A stretch of 64,000 bases of DNA from Brumimicrobium mesophilum (GTDB taxonomy: Bacteria; Bacteroidota; Bacteroidia; Flavobacteriales_D; Crocinitomicaceae): NCBI RefSeq assembly GCF_003025005.1, contig NZ_PVSS01000002.1, positions 124,001 through 188,000 on the forward strand. Reading direction: 5' to 3'. The stretch's first letter is position 1. The number at the start of each line of letters is the position of its first letter. The notes beneath the pieces were generated by a model, which was given only the letters and a program-made list of their open reading frames with translations, did not search any database and was not told the origin of the DNA. Both the position numbers and the translations under genes were made by a program. This document shows positions 43,612 to 52,199 of this stretch, piece by piece.

Positions 43612-45543
43612 ATGAAAAATTTACTTTTATTCATTACGCTATTCATCCTATCTTCTTCCTTAATTGCGCAGAAAGATACAAGTAAAGTAGAATGGATAAA
43701 AGTGTATTTTAACAGCACTTCAGATCATAGTTTTGCTTTGCCTAACAATGAATCAAACGATTTGTTTGATATGATTCAACCACTTATCGACCGCATTGAT
43801 AGCGCAAAATTTAGTATAGATTTAGTAGCTTATGATTTACAAAACATGCGGGTTGGACATGCTTTAGCAAACGCTTCTCGCCGAGGAGTTCGGGTGCGTG
43901 TAATTACGGATATTATTCACCGAAATCACGCGCCAAGATTCACTCAACCGATGTGGGACTCTTTAAGAGCTGCTGGAATTTATAACATTGATGACAGTGG
44001 AACGATTTATCACCCCGACGGTCAGATAATTGAACTTTACGAAAGCCTACCAAACTCTGGAGCAAATATGCACCACAAATTTGCCGTTTTTGATTTGTTA
44101 AATGAAGATCCTGAAGACGATTATTTATGGACAGGAACGATGAATATTACCTACACTGGGCCATGGAATACGAATGCCACTTTATTGATTAAAGACAGTG
44201 GATTGGCCGGAATTTATGGGGAAGAATTCCAACAAATGTGGGGAAGTAAAACCGAAATCCCTAACGCGAATAAAGCTCGTTTCCATAAAGATAAAAAGAA
44301 TGTTTCTCAAAACATACACTTTGTAAATAACACCAAGGTTGAAGCTTATTTTGGACCTCTTGATAGAGATAATCGGAAGCCGAGTATTTCAAATAGAATT
44401 ACTGAACTAATTAATGATTATGCAAGGCACGATGTTCATTTCTTGGCGTTTGCCATAAGTCCGAACATACCAATTAGTGAAGCTTTAATCGATAGATCAG
44501 GAAGAGGTGAAATTAATCTTCAAGGAATAATTGACCCTGCATTTTATGCCAGATACCGAAACAATGATCAAATCTGGGCCAAACCTGAAATGAATTTTGG
44601 TAATCGTAAAATAATGTCTGGTCGAGAAGTGAGAAAACTGCACTCCAAAACAATGATTATTGATACACAATATCCTTATCCTGAAAAACACAAATCTATA
44701 ACCATCGTGGGTTCGTACAATTTTTCAGCCGCTGCTGAAATTGCGAATGATGAGAATATTCTAATGATTTATGACAATAAGATAGCAAATCAATTCTTAC
44801 AAGACTTTAAAGGTGTTTTAAGTCGAGCAGAAGGAAAAACATACCATCACTACCCTGCAATTGACACCAGTGTTTGGTATGAAAATTATAGATTTGGAAG
44901 AAATGGAAATATTGAAATTGAATTGGAGACAAATATCTTTTATCCAGTTGAACTTTTAGGTGTTAAAATTCCAAGAAGTTGGGCCGGACACAAAGATTCA
45001 AGTTATTTTTACTCTGAAGAGTCTAATTCATATTTAGCAGAATTAATTGATGGAGCGAAATTAAAAGTTTCATCAGGAAATGAAATTCCATCGCATAGAT
45101 TTAGCCGATATACTGCTTATATCAAGGCAAAAACCGATTCGGGAATTATTGATGTGAATCGTAATATGTTAGCTTCTGGACATGCCTCCTACTCTTCTTA
45201 TGATCGTCAACCAATGGATTCAATCATGAGTTTTAAAGTTGCAGAATTAAAAGCAAAAGACAATAAATTTGGAATGTGGGCTTTTCCAGAATTATTCGAA
45301 ACTAAAGTTTTGACACCGGATGCTAAAAAAATGATTGACCTATTTCCATTAGACTTGAATTTAGCAACTGTAGAGGAGTTAACTTTCATTCCTTCGATTG
45401 GATCAAAAACTGCAGAGATTATTATTGAATACCGAAATAAACATAAAGGATTCAATAGATTAGAAGAATTAACTCGTATTCCTGGTATTGGTGAAGCGAC
45501 TTTAGAGAAGTTGAGACCTTTTCTTTTTGTAGAACTAGAATAG
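43612..45543 (+). CDS. Secreted phospholipase-D-type nuclease with SNase-like and HhH domains
   Basis: 643 residues with a signal peptide (MKNLLLFITLFILSSSLIAQ). Two PLD half-sites are present: H154-x-K156-x4-D161 in MHHKFAVFD with GTMNIT downstream, and H344-x-K346-x4-D351 in LHSKTMIID followed by VGSYNFSA. A region at about 440-570 (RYTAYIKAKTDSGIIDVNRNMLASGHASY... and KAKDNKFGMWAFPE) looks like the end of a thermonuclease fold. The last 65 residues are a ComEA-type helix-hairpin-helix pair (LNLATVEELTFIPSIG and LEELTRIPGIGEATLEKL). This points to an exported DNA-binding nuclease that could use environmental DNA. It starts 1 nt after comB. Confidence 0.88.
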   Translation: MKNLLLFITLFILSSSLIAQKDTSKVEWIKVYFNSTSDHSFALPNNESNDLFDMIQPLIDRIDSAKFSIDLVAYDLQNMRVGHALANASRRGVRVRVITDIIHRNHAPRFTQPMWDSLRAAGIYNIDDSGTIYHPDGQIIELYESLPNSGANMHHKFAVFDLLNEDPEDDYLWTGTMNITYTGPWNTNATLLIKDSGLAGIYGEEFQQMWGSKTEIPNANKARFHKDKKNVSQNIHFVNNTKVEAYFGPLDRDNRKPSISNRITELINDYARHDVHFLAFAISPNIPISEALIDRSGRGEINLQGIIDPAFYARYRNNDQIWAKPEMNFGNRKIMSGREVRKLHSKTMIIDTQYPYPEKHKSITIVGSYNFSAAAEIANDENILMIYDNKIANQFLQDFKGVLSRAEGKTYHHYPAIDTSVWYENYRFGRNGNIEIELETNIFYPVELLGVKIPRSWAGHKDSSYFYSEESNSYLAELIDGAKLKVSSGNEIPSHRFSRYTAYIKAKTDSGIIDVNRNMLASGHASYSSYDRQPMDSIMSFKVAELKAKDNKFGMWAFPELFETKVLTPDAKKMIDLFPLDLNLATVEELTFIPSIGSKTAEIIIEYRNKHKGFNRLEELTRIPGIGEATLEKLRPFLFVELE

Positions 45544-45659
45544 TCTTTTTTAGCAAACGTTAAAATGCCTATGATAATTAAAACAGTATTTAAACCTACT
45601 TTAAAGACTTTTTAAATAGTTTTGCTTTATCAAGAATTAAAGATTAAAATAAATAGAAA

Positions 45660-46148
45660 ATGACAAACAACGATATATTACGCCAAATACGCTTCGCTTT
45701 TGATTACAACGACGATAAAATGATGGAACTTTTTGCATCAGCAGGACTTGAAGCAACACGTTCAGAAGTTTGTAACTGGTTAAAAAAAGAAGAAGATGAG
45801 TTATATGTAAAAATGGTCGATAAAGAAATGGCGACCTTCTTGAACGGATTCATTAACGAAAAAAGAGGTAAAAAAGAAGGTGCTCCAATGCGACCTGAAG
45901 ATAACCTGAACAACAACATTATCTTTCGAAAATTAAAAATTGCTTTGAATTTGAATGATGTTGACATTCTAGATATTTTAGATTTGGCCAACATGCGTGT
46001 AAGTAAACACGAGTTAAGTGCGTTCTTCAGAAAACCAACCCAAAGACAATACAGAAAATGTAATGACCAGTTTTTAAGAAATTTCCTTTATGGAATGCAA
46101 TTGAAATACAGGAGCGATATGAAACCTACCAAGAATACAGATTCTTGA
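45660..46148 (+). CDS. DUF1456 family protein (YehS-like)
   Basis: 162 residues made of two repeats of about 65 residues, each with NDILRQIRFAFDYNDDKMMELFASAGLEATRSEVCNWLKKEED and the parallel NNIIFRKLKIALNLNDVDILDILDLANMRVSKHELSAFFRKP. Each repeat is a small helical domain; the family is YehS/DUF1456 with unknown function. Soluble and cytosolic. It stands alone after the nuclease gene, separated by 116 nt. Confidence 0.9.
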   Translation: MTNNDILRQIRFAFDYNDDKMMELFASAGLEATRSEVCNWLKKEEDELYVKMVDKEMATFLNGFINEKRGKKEGAPMRPEDNLNNNIIFRKLKIALNLNDVDILDILDLANMRVSKHELSAFFRKPTQRQYRKCNDQFLRNFLYGMQLKYRSDMKPTKNTDS

Positions 46149-46489
46149 ACCAAAGACAATTCTATAAATTGAAATAAGTTTTCCTTTCAGGACATGTATA
46201 GATTAGTATTTCTCAACCCAACTCGGCACCTTGGGTTGAAATAAAATGTCTTTTAAGGACAAAAACAACCATAACGCAAACCCATCACAGGCTGAAAGAC
46301 TTATTGAACTTAGCATAATGCTAGGGTATGCCGAATAACGTACATCCTCTTCTCGTTCTAGAAAAGGCTATTCAACAAGAACATGGAAAACAATGTTCAT
46401 GAGAAAATAATAAATCAAAACAAAAATCTTATTTTAGCTCAGATTTAGAAATTGATAGATTACAAGAATATTATCTTATATAAAAACTT
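46149..46489. other. Intergenic region between the DUF1456 gene and natA
   Basis: 341 bp, no gene. Hairpin TCAACCCA (46213-46220) / TGGGTTGA (46232-46239) with an 11-nt loop, and GAACAT...ATGTTC near 46379-46400. Neither has a T tract, so they are not clear terminators. No good -33/-7 pair precedes the ABC transporter. Confidence 0.45.
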
Positions 46490-47254
46490 ATGATTCAAGT
46501 ACAGAACATACGCAAGGAGTTCGAATTGACAAAAAAGCAGCAGAAAGAAAACAATACTACTGATAAAGTAGCTTTGGCTGTTAAAGATGTTAGTTTTGAA
46601 TGTCAACCAGGGCGAATTTTTTCATTGTTGGGACCTAACGGAGCAGGGAAAACTACAACATTACGTATGTTGGCTGGAATTCTGAAACCTACACAAGGCT
46701 CTATTAGAATTAATGATATTGATATTCAGAAAAATCCGAACGAAGCTAAAAAAGACATCGGTTTTTTAACAGGTTCAACAGGGTTGTACGAAAGATTGAC
46801 TGCAAATGAAATCATTGAATATTTCGCCAAGCTTTACGGAGTTTCTAAAAGCGATTATGAAGAACGAAAGGAACATTTGTACACTTTGCTGGGAATGCAT
46901 GATTTTCAAGAGAAGCGAATTGGTCGATTAAGCACTGGAATGAAACAAAAGGTTTCAATTGCCAGAACAATGATTCATGATCCTAAAGTTGTGATTTTTG
47001 ATGAACCGACAAGTGGTTTAGATGTAATTACTGCTGAAAACATCATCAAACTCATTAGCGATTGTAAAACTCAAGGAAAAACTGTCATTTTTTCATCTCA
47101 CATTATGAGTGAAGTTGATTTGTTGTGTGATGATTTAGCCATTATTCACAAAGGAAAAATTGTTCTTCGCAATACAATGCAAGAATTCCGAGACAATATG
47201 CAAACGGATAGTTTAACTGCAGAATTCATCCGTGTAATCAACGAAAATAATTAA
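46490..47254 (+). CDS. ABC transporter ATP-binding protein (NatA-like)
   Basis: 254 residues. Walker A is GPNGAGKTTTLRML, the signature is LSTGMKQKVSIARTMIHDPKVVIFDEPTSGLD with Walker B and D-loop, and the H-loop is SSHIMSEVD. The family is the ABC-2 exporter type of NatA, DrrA and related drug/sodium exporters. The permease follows 3 nt downstream. The substrate is not determinable. Confidence 0.93.
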   Translation: MIQVQNIRKEFELTKKQQKENNTTDKVALAVKDVSFECQPGRIFSLLGPNGAGKTTTLRMLAGILKPTQGSIRINDIDIQKNPNEAKKDIGFLTGSTGLYERLTANEIIEYFAKLYGVSKSDYEERKEHLYTLLGMHDFQEKRIGRLSTGMKQKVSIARTMIHDPKVVIFDEPTSGLDVITAENIIKLISDCKTQGKTVIFSSHIMSEVDLLCDDLAIIHKGKIVLRNTMQEFRDNMQTDSLTAEFIRVINENN

Positions 47255-47257
47255 GCC

Positions 47258-48451
47258 ATGATATTTACAATATTTAAGAAAGAATTAAAAGACACGTTGC
47301 GTGATCGCAGAACGATTATCGCAATGATTGTTGTACCTGTTTTGGTGTTCCCTATTCTATTGGGATTGTCAACAACTGTTACAAAGTATTTTGCCGAAAA
47401 ACAAAAAGAAGAAGTTTTAAATATCGCCGTTATTTCTTCAGATTCCGATAATCAATTTACCCAAAGACTTTCTGGCATGCCAGAGGAAATGGGGCCAAAA
47501 ACATTGGTTTTTCGTGAAGACACTCTAGGGTTAAAAGAAGAAATCCAGGACGATTCAATTCAATTGGCTTTTGTTATTCCATCAGATTTTGATGCGCAAC
47601 AAGATTCAAATCAACAATCTACAATTCAAGTTTATCATAAGGGTGTAAATGTAGGAAATAAGGACCGTGTGCGAACATATCTTTCTGAAATTGAGAATTC
47701 TTTCCTACTCGAACGTTTTGACAGATTAAATCTCGATAAAACTTTAATTGAACCTATTAATGAAGAATATATTGACATTTCCAGTCGAAAAGAGGTGATT
47801 GGTAAATTAGCTGGTGGTTTCCTCCCTTACCTTTTCATTATTTTTGGATTTATTGGGTGTATGTACCCAGCGATTGATTTATTTACAGGTGAAAAAGAAA
47901 GAAAAACTCTTGAAACATTATTAACAACCCCTGTTCCAAGATGGAAAATATTGGTAGGTAAAATGCTAGTAATTGTTCTTTCAGGAATAGCCGCAGCCAG
48001 TTTTGCTTTATTAGGAATGTTTGTTGGCTTGCGAGTATTTGATGTTGCATCAAATCCAGAAATTAAGGCGATAATTGATGGAATTCTTACACCAACATTC
48101 ATTTTAGCGCTTTTAATATTGTTGCTGCCATTAACCATTTTCTTCGCAGGAATTATGATTCCAGCAACCATTTATGCGAAGTCATTTAAAGAAGCTCAAA
48201 GTGTTTTAACACCAGTAAATTTCATCATCATAATGCCAACATTTGTAGGTTTCCTTCCAAACATTGAATTGGATTACACCACAGCATTTATTCCGATTGT
48301 AAATATCGTTTTAGCGACTAAAGAAATCGTAGCAGGAACAATAGATCCAATCTTGATGGTTATAAGTTTCATGACCATGGTTGCAGTAGCAGCTATTTCT
48401 GTGTTATTTTCCTATAAAAGGTTTGGAAAAGAAAGTAATATAATAAGTTAA
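47258..48451 (+). CDS. ABC-2 type transporter permease (NatB-like)
   Basis: 397 residues. One helix near the N terminus (IAMIVVPVLVFPILLGL), a periplasmic domain of about 150 residues, then five or six helices in the C-terminal half (FLPYLFIIFGFIGCMYPAIDLFTGEKERKTLETLLTTPVPRWKILVGKML), which is the classic ABC2 membrane signature of NatB. It forms an exporter with the ATPase upstream. The gene pair ends with a strong bidirectional hairpin. Confidence 0.92.
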   Translation: MIFTIFKKELKDTLRDRRTIIAMIVVPVLVFPILLGLSTTVTKYFAEKQKEEVLNIAVISSDSDNQFTQRLSGMPEEMGPKTLVFREDTLGLKEEIQDDSIQLAFVIPSDFDAQQDSNQQSTIQVYHKGVNVGNKDRVRTYLSEIENSFLLERFDRLNLDKTLIEPINEEYIDISSRKEVIGKLAGGFLPYLFIIFGFIGCMYPAIDLFTGEKERKTLETLLTTPVPRWKILVGKMLVIVLSGIAAASFALLGMFVGLRVFDVASNPEIKAIIDGILTPTFILALLILLLPLTIFFAGIMIPATIYAKSFKEAQSVLTPVNFIIIMPTFVGFLPNIELDYTTAFIPIVNIVLATKEIVAGTIDPILMVISFMTMVAVAAISVLFSYKRFGKESNIIS

Positions 48452-48467
48452 GGCTAATAAAATTGAA

Positions 48468-48504
48468 AATAATAAAGCACAACTCTGGTTGTGCTTTTAT
48501 TATT
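48468..48504. terminator. Terminator after natB
   Basis: AAAGCACAAC (48474-48483) pairs perfectly with GTTGTGCTTT (48488-48497) across a TCTG loop, with A/T-rich extensions on both sides. It ends 14 nt before the IS target duplication. Confidence 0.88.
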
Positions 48505-48517
48505 ATAAAATAATTTT

Positions 48518-48525
48518 GATTCTCG
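48518..48525. repeat. Left 8-bp target-site duplication (GATTCTCG)
   Basis: GATTCTCG occurs directly outside each end of the insertion element, here and at 50016-50023. A preceding T is shared on both sides, so the duplication could be read as 8 or 9 bp; IS256-family elements usually make 8-9 bp. Confidence 0.88.
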
Positions 48526-48590
48526 GGAGTCTTCAAAAAACTGTGTCATCTGACTTTTCACTACAAATATAGTTTTCTGTTTCCATATCT

Positions 48591-48695
48591 TAAACACCTC
48601 AAAGGTAATTTTTGGATTTGTCAAGTGCACCGGAGTGAAACGGAGGTGTTTATACACCCTTGATACTTCCAAAAATTGGACACCTTTGTGTTTTA
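48591..48695. other. Long imperfect hairpin inside the IS, downstream of the transposase
   Basis: Left arm 48591-48625 (AAACACCTCAAAGGT, AATTTTTGGA, TCAAG) and right arm 48659-48695 (CTTGATACTTCC, AAAAATT, ACCTTTGTGTTTT) are largely complementary with a 4-nt bulge; the interior holds a small perfect hairpin GGTGT-TTAT-ACACC (48645-48658) and a CACC...GGTG repeat. It lies just behind the transposase stop codon and before the left terminal repeat. It may act as transcript terminator or as an insulator against read-in from flanking genes; other roles are open. Confidence 0.7.
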
Positions 48696-48703
48696 GATTT
48701 GGA

Positions 48704-49954
48704 TTACAGATACTGTTCATACCTATCACCGTATACATCCAGCAGATCCCTTTGAACAGCTACCCAGCTAAAAGCTTTCCGTTTCCAGCTTTTCTCATTA
48801 TGCATTAAAGTTAAATAAAGTTGCTTAATGAGTGCGTTATCGGAGTTCCATGCACCTTTTGCTTTTGTAGTTTTTCGCATTACTCTGTGTACTGCTTCTA
48901 CAGGATTAGTTGTATAAATCATACGTCTTATGTCTTTTTTGAAGTTCATAAACATCATTAACTCTTCCCAGTTGGCATTCCATTTCTTTGCTATTTCCGG
49001 ATACTTTTTATTCCATTTTTCGCCAAAATTTTCCAACGCTAATAAAGCTTGGTGCTCATCAGCTGAAGTGTATATCGTTCGCAGGTCTTTACAGACAACT
49101 TTATAATCTTTGTAATGAACAAAACGCACAGAAGTCCTTACCATATGAACGATACAACGTTGTACGCTCGCCTTTGGGTAGACTTCGTCTATAACTTCTT
49201 TAAAGCCCTTTAATCCGTCTACACAAAAGATAATAACATCTTCAACACCTCTTCTTTGAAGGTCTTCAAGTACAAATCCCCATTGACGAGAACCTTCGCT
49301 TTGTTTTAGATATAAACCTAAAATATCTCTGTCTCCATGTTGATTAATGCCGTAAACTGTGTAAATAGCTTTTGATATAATTTGTCCATCTTCTCGAACT
49401 CGATAGTGTGTAGCATCAAGGTAAACAATAGGATAACATCTAGATAAGGTGCGTTCTTGCCAGGCTTGGATATCAACCCATACCTTATCAGTTATTGTAC
49501 TGATGGTTCCTGCACTCACTTCTAAGCCATAAATGACTTTAAGTTGTTTACGAATGTCTTCTACTGACTGACCTTGCGCATAAAAACTTAATATCACTTC
49601 ATCAAGACCAGTAGTAAGTTCTCGTTGCCATTTATTAACTAAAACGGGTTCAAAGCTTCCGTCTCGATCACGAGGAGTCTCAATGCTTAACTCTCCAGCT
49701 TGACTTCGTACTTTCTTTTGGCTCTTACCATTTCTTCGGTTTGTTTTGGATTTATTTTCTTGTAAATGAGCCTCTGCTTCACCATCCAAAGCTGTATTTA
49801 CAAAGCCTTGGAGTAAGTCACGAAAAATACTTCCTTCACTATAGAGGTTTTCTTTTTTGTAAAGCTGTTTTATAAACTTTTCTCTAATTTTTTCATCAGG
49901 TATAATCTCTTCTAGATTATGACCCAAAATCTTGTTGTCTTTCTTTTTACTCAT
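48704..49954 (-). CDS. IS256-family transposase (mutator type)
   Basis: 416 residues, typical length, start ATG 49954. The mutator-type DDE site is visible: D180 in IVYLDATHYRV, D246 in IFCVDGLKGF and the Glu in YTTNPVEAVHRVMR. The N terminus has the DNA-binding part with EAEAHLQENKSKTNRRNG, and the linker SIETPRDRDGSFEP is the family signature. No frameshift or stop, so the enzyme is likely active. The last helix ends QRDLLDVYGDRYEQYL, with the stop 178 nt from the left tip of the element. Confidence 0.95.
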   Translation of the reverse strand: MSKKKDNKILGHNLEEIIPDEKIREKFIKQLYKKENLYSEGSIFRDLLQGFVNTALDGEAEAHLQENKSKTNRRNGKSQKKVRSQAGELSIETPRDRDGSFEPVLVNKWQRELTTGLDEVILSFYAQGQSVEDIRKQLKVIYGLEVSAGTISTITDKVWVDIQAWQERTLSRCYPIVYLDATHYRVREDGQIISKAIYTVYGINQHGDRDILGLYLKQSEGSRQWGFVLEDLQRRGVEDVIIFCVDGLKGFKEVIDEVYPKASVQRCIVHMVRTSVRFVHYKDYKVVCKDLRTIYTSADEHQALLALENFGEKWNKKYPEIAKKWNANWEELMMFMNFKKDIRRMIYTTNPVEAVHRVMRKTTKAKGAWNSDNALIKQLYLTLMHNEKSWKRKAFSWVAVQRDLLDVYGDRYEQYL

Positions 49955-50015
49955 ATGTCAAATTTAAAAGTTACTTATTAAACTTTCAAATGACACACTT
50001 TTCTGAACACACTCT

Positions 50016-50023
50016 GATTCTCG
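50016..50023. repeat. Right 8-bp target-site duplication (GATTCTCG)
   Basis: Exact copy of 48518-48525, directly outside the right terminal repeat. Confidence 0.88.
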
Positions 50024-50074
50024 ATCTAATTGTCCTAATGAACACGTTTTAACTTATAGGGCTTCTTTTAAAAT

Positions 50075-50983
50075 CTATTTTAAACTCATCATACTTCCTT
50101 CATCCCAATTCCCTTCATAAATTATTTTCCCGTTTTTATTATAAAGAATTCCTATTCCGTTACGCTTATTGCTTTTCCAACCACCGACATATTTTTCACC
50201 ATTTTCCCACATATAAGTTCCCTGACCTTCTCGTTCATCATTAATATATTCCCCAATATAGCGATGTCCATCCTTCCAATTGTATGATCCTTTTCCGTGT
50301 CGTTTATTGTTTTTCCAATCCCCTTTATAAACTCCTCCTGTATTAAAGATACCAATTCCAAAACCATTTGCTTTTTCATTTTTAACTTCTCCTAAATAGA
50401 AAATTGAATTTCCGTTCCCATTCACGAAAGTCAACATCTCTTTTTCCACCTTATTGGCTAATTGCTCTTCCTTCTCTACGTTGATTAATTGAAGATTTCT
50501 AATTTCATTCTCCAATTTCACAATTCCTGTTGAATAAATAGTTTCCAATAATTCTATTTTAGAAAGCAAAGAATCTTTGTCATGAGTGGCATTATCGTAT
50601 GATGAAATATATGTATTTAAGCTATTTACCATCGAATCTCGTACTGAATTAACCTCTACAACTCTAGATTTTCTTAAGGCAATATTTGAGGGAATTGCTT
50701 TATTTATATACTCTTTTTCTATTTTATTATAAAAAAGTGATGCAGTATCATATTTTCCCTCTATAAAATACTTATCAGCTTTCATCAAGTCACTTTTAAA
50801 ATCATTGTCTGCTTTCAAACTATCAATCATCAATTGATTATTTACGATTTCATTTCTAACTTCCTTAATTTCCGAATTCCCATTTTGGAAAATGATGTAA
50901 AACAAAATCCCTGAGATGACTAAATAACCCCAAAATAAATACTTGAAAACTCTCTTTTTGCTATTTGATTTTGATGTTGTCAT
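50075..50983 (-). CDS. MORN-repeat membrane protein
   Basis: 302 residues. A basic N terminus (TTSKSNSKKRVFK) is followed by one membrane helix (YLFWGYLVISGILFYIIF), a coiled-coil-rich middle with a TPR-like segment (DLMKADKYFIEGKYDTASLFYNKIEKEYI), and then four MORN repeats in the last 100 residues, for example GVYKGDWKNNKRHGKGSYNW, HRYIGEYINDEREGQGTYMW and EKYVGGWKSNKRNGIGILYN. The membrane helix should place the MORN part in the periplasm. MORN repeats bind lipids or partner proteins; role unknown. The preceding gene (DUF2490) ends 6 nt upstream, so they are an operon. Confidence 0.87.
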   Translation of the reverse strand: MTTSKSNSKKRVFKYLFWGYLVISGILFYIIFQNGNSEIKEVRNEIVNNQLMIDSLKADNDFKSDLMKADKYFIEGKYDTASLFYNKIEKEYINKAIPSNIALRKSRVVEVNSVRDSMVNSLNTYISSYDNATHDKDSLLSKIELLETIYSTGIVKLENEIRNLQLINVEKEEQLANKVEKEMLTFVNGNGNSIFYLGEVKNEKANGFGIGIFNTGGVYKGDWKNNKRHGKGSYNWKDGHRYIGEYINDEREGQGTYMWENGEKYVGGWKSNKRNGIGILYNKNGKIIYEGNWDEGSMMSLK

Positions 50984-50989
50984 AAAATT

Positions 50990-51823
50990 TTAATCTGTTA
51001 AATTTATCTGTGGCAATTTGTTTTCGAACTTACGGAAATCTAAAGAGACATATGCATTGATTCTCACAACATAGCGTCTTCGGTATTGAAAACCACCTGG
51101 ATTTGATCGTTGCCCAGTGGTATACATTAAGCCCCCTCCTATTTTCAATTTCTTACTAAAAATATATCCTATTTGAGGATAAATACGAAGGTCTTCTAAA
51201 GGATTGTCAACTATAGACTTACCACTTTGAAGGATAACCTCGACATCCGGTGTAAAATAAAAGGCTCCAGGTTCTAAAGTCGGTTTATTCAATGGAATTG
51301 AAGCATATATTTTATACCTAAATCGATTTCTAAAAGAGTATTCTGAATCAAAATCAAATCCCCGTGACCATCGGTGTTCAATTCTTAACCTATGCGCCAA
51401 AACCATTCTTCCAAAAGGCATAATAAACATGTATTGATGCCAAATTCGCGGTTCGAGAATTAAATTTTCTATTGATTCATCACCTGGAGTTGGAGTAAAA
51501 TCTAACCTCAAAACTCCACCAAGTGAAGCATTAAAAGCTTGATTAAAGATATAAGTTAATGCATGCCTATTATAGATTTGTGCCATTCGTCCAACGAAAG
51601 GAACATCTTTGTAATTTCCACGTCTATAATGTAATTGTGCATCCCAAACCAATCGCTCACCAATTCTTATTTTATTATATGATCCAACCCATAGGTACGA
51701 ACCTAAATCTTCTTGAATTGCTTGATCTGGTATAGAATATTCTACTTCTTGAGACCTTACATTAAACCCGATAAGGATTGAAAGGAAAACGACTAAGTTA
51801 AAGGTTGTTTTATTGCTATTCAT
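50990..51823 (-). CDS. DUF2490 outer-membrane protein
   Basis: 277 residues from ATG at 51823 with a signal peptide (MNSNKTTFNLVVFLSILIGFNVRSQ). A GTG four codons earlier adds nothing. The mature protein is rich in amphipathic strands ending in aromatic residues (LRIEHRWSRGFDFDSEYSFRNRFRYKIYASIP; GGLMYTTGQRSNPGGFQYRRRYVVRINAYVSL), consistent with a 12-strand barrel of the DUF2490 family. Outer-membrane location is inferred. First gene before the MORN gene, with a 6-nt gap. Confidence 0.85.
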   Translation of the reverse strand: MNSNKTTFNLVVFLSILIGFNVRSQEVEYSIPDQAIQEDLGSYLWVGSYNKIRIGERLVWDAQLHYRRGNYKDVPFVGRMAQIYNRHALTYIFNQAFNASLGGVLRLDFTPTPGDESIENLILEPRIWHQYMFIMPFGRMVLAHRLRIEHRWSRGFDFDSEYSFRNRFRYKIYASIPLNKPTLEPGAFYFTPDVEVILQSGKSIVDNPLEDLRIYPQIGYIFSKKLKIGGGLMYTTGQRSNPGGFQYRRRYVVRINAYVSLDFRKFENKLPQINLTD

Positions 51824-52199
51824 TTTTACTTCCACTCCGAAAATCTTACTTCAGATAATATTAGTTTGTTTCTATTTATTCCTCGTTAAGAAAAAATTTG
51901 AAATAATTCAGTTCATCCTTTAAATAAAAATAATCATCTAATGTATTCCAACCTACATCCTAACCTCAACAAAATTTGAGATGGCGAAAATAATAAAAAC
52001 CGAAAAAAGCAGAGAATATGGAATAATAAATTGTTCCTATTTTTTGTTAACAAAAAAATAGAATATGAATTGAGTTTAGGCACGTGTCAATGAAATCAAT
52101 TTTGGTTATTTAAACTTCTATAAACGCTAGAAAACTATGGTAGACACGGCAATTAAATTCAACACCCTGCTAATTTATGCGCATTTAAATTCAAAGCTC
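51824..52199. other. Intergenic region with a long AT palindrome
   Basis: 376 bp without a gene. A 25-nt palindrome CTATTTTTT-GTTAAC-AAAAAAATAG (52037-52061) is centred on GTTAAC. It is not GC-rich, so it is not a standard terminator; it could be an operator or part of a terminator for the heptose operon, which ends at 52200 facing it. Nothing else seen. Confidence 0.5.

Larger units (their letters stand above)
48526..50015 (-). mobile_element. IS256-family insertion sequence, complete, 1,490 bp
   Basis: The element is bounded by imperfect inverted repeats: the left end TCAAAAAACTGTGTCATCTG and the complement of the right end TCAGAAAAGTGTGTCATTTG agree in most positions, and both tips carry GAGT. 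It is flanked by a perfect 8-bp duplication GATTCTCG. It contains one intact transposase gene on the minus strand and a structured segment near its left end. The insertion lies between the natB terminator and the MORN gene, so it does not disrupt a coding sequence. An intact gene and exact target duplication suggest recent arrival; other copies in the genome are likely but cannot be checked here. Confidence 0.93.

Noticed and set aside
48518-50023. Gene disrupted by the IS
   Set aside because: The flanks join to an intergenic stretch between the natB terminator and the MORN gene; no broken frame is seen across the empty site.
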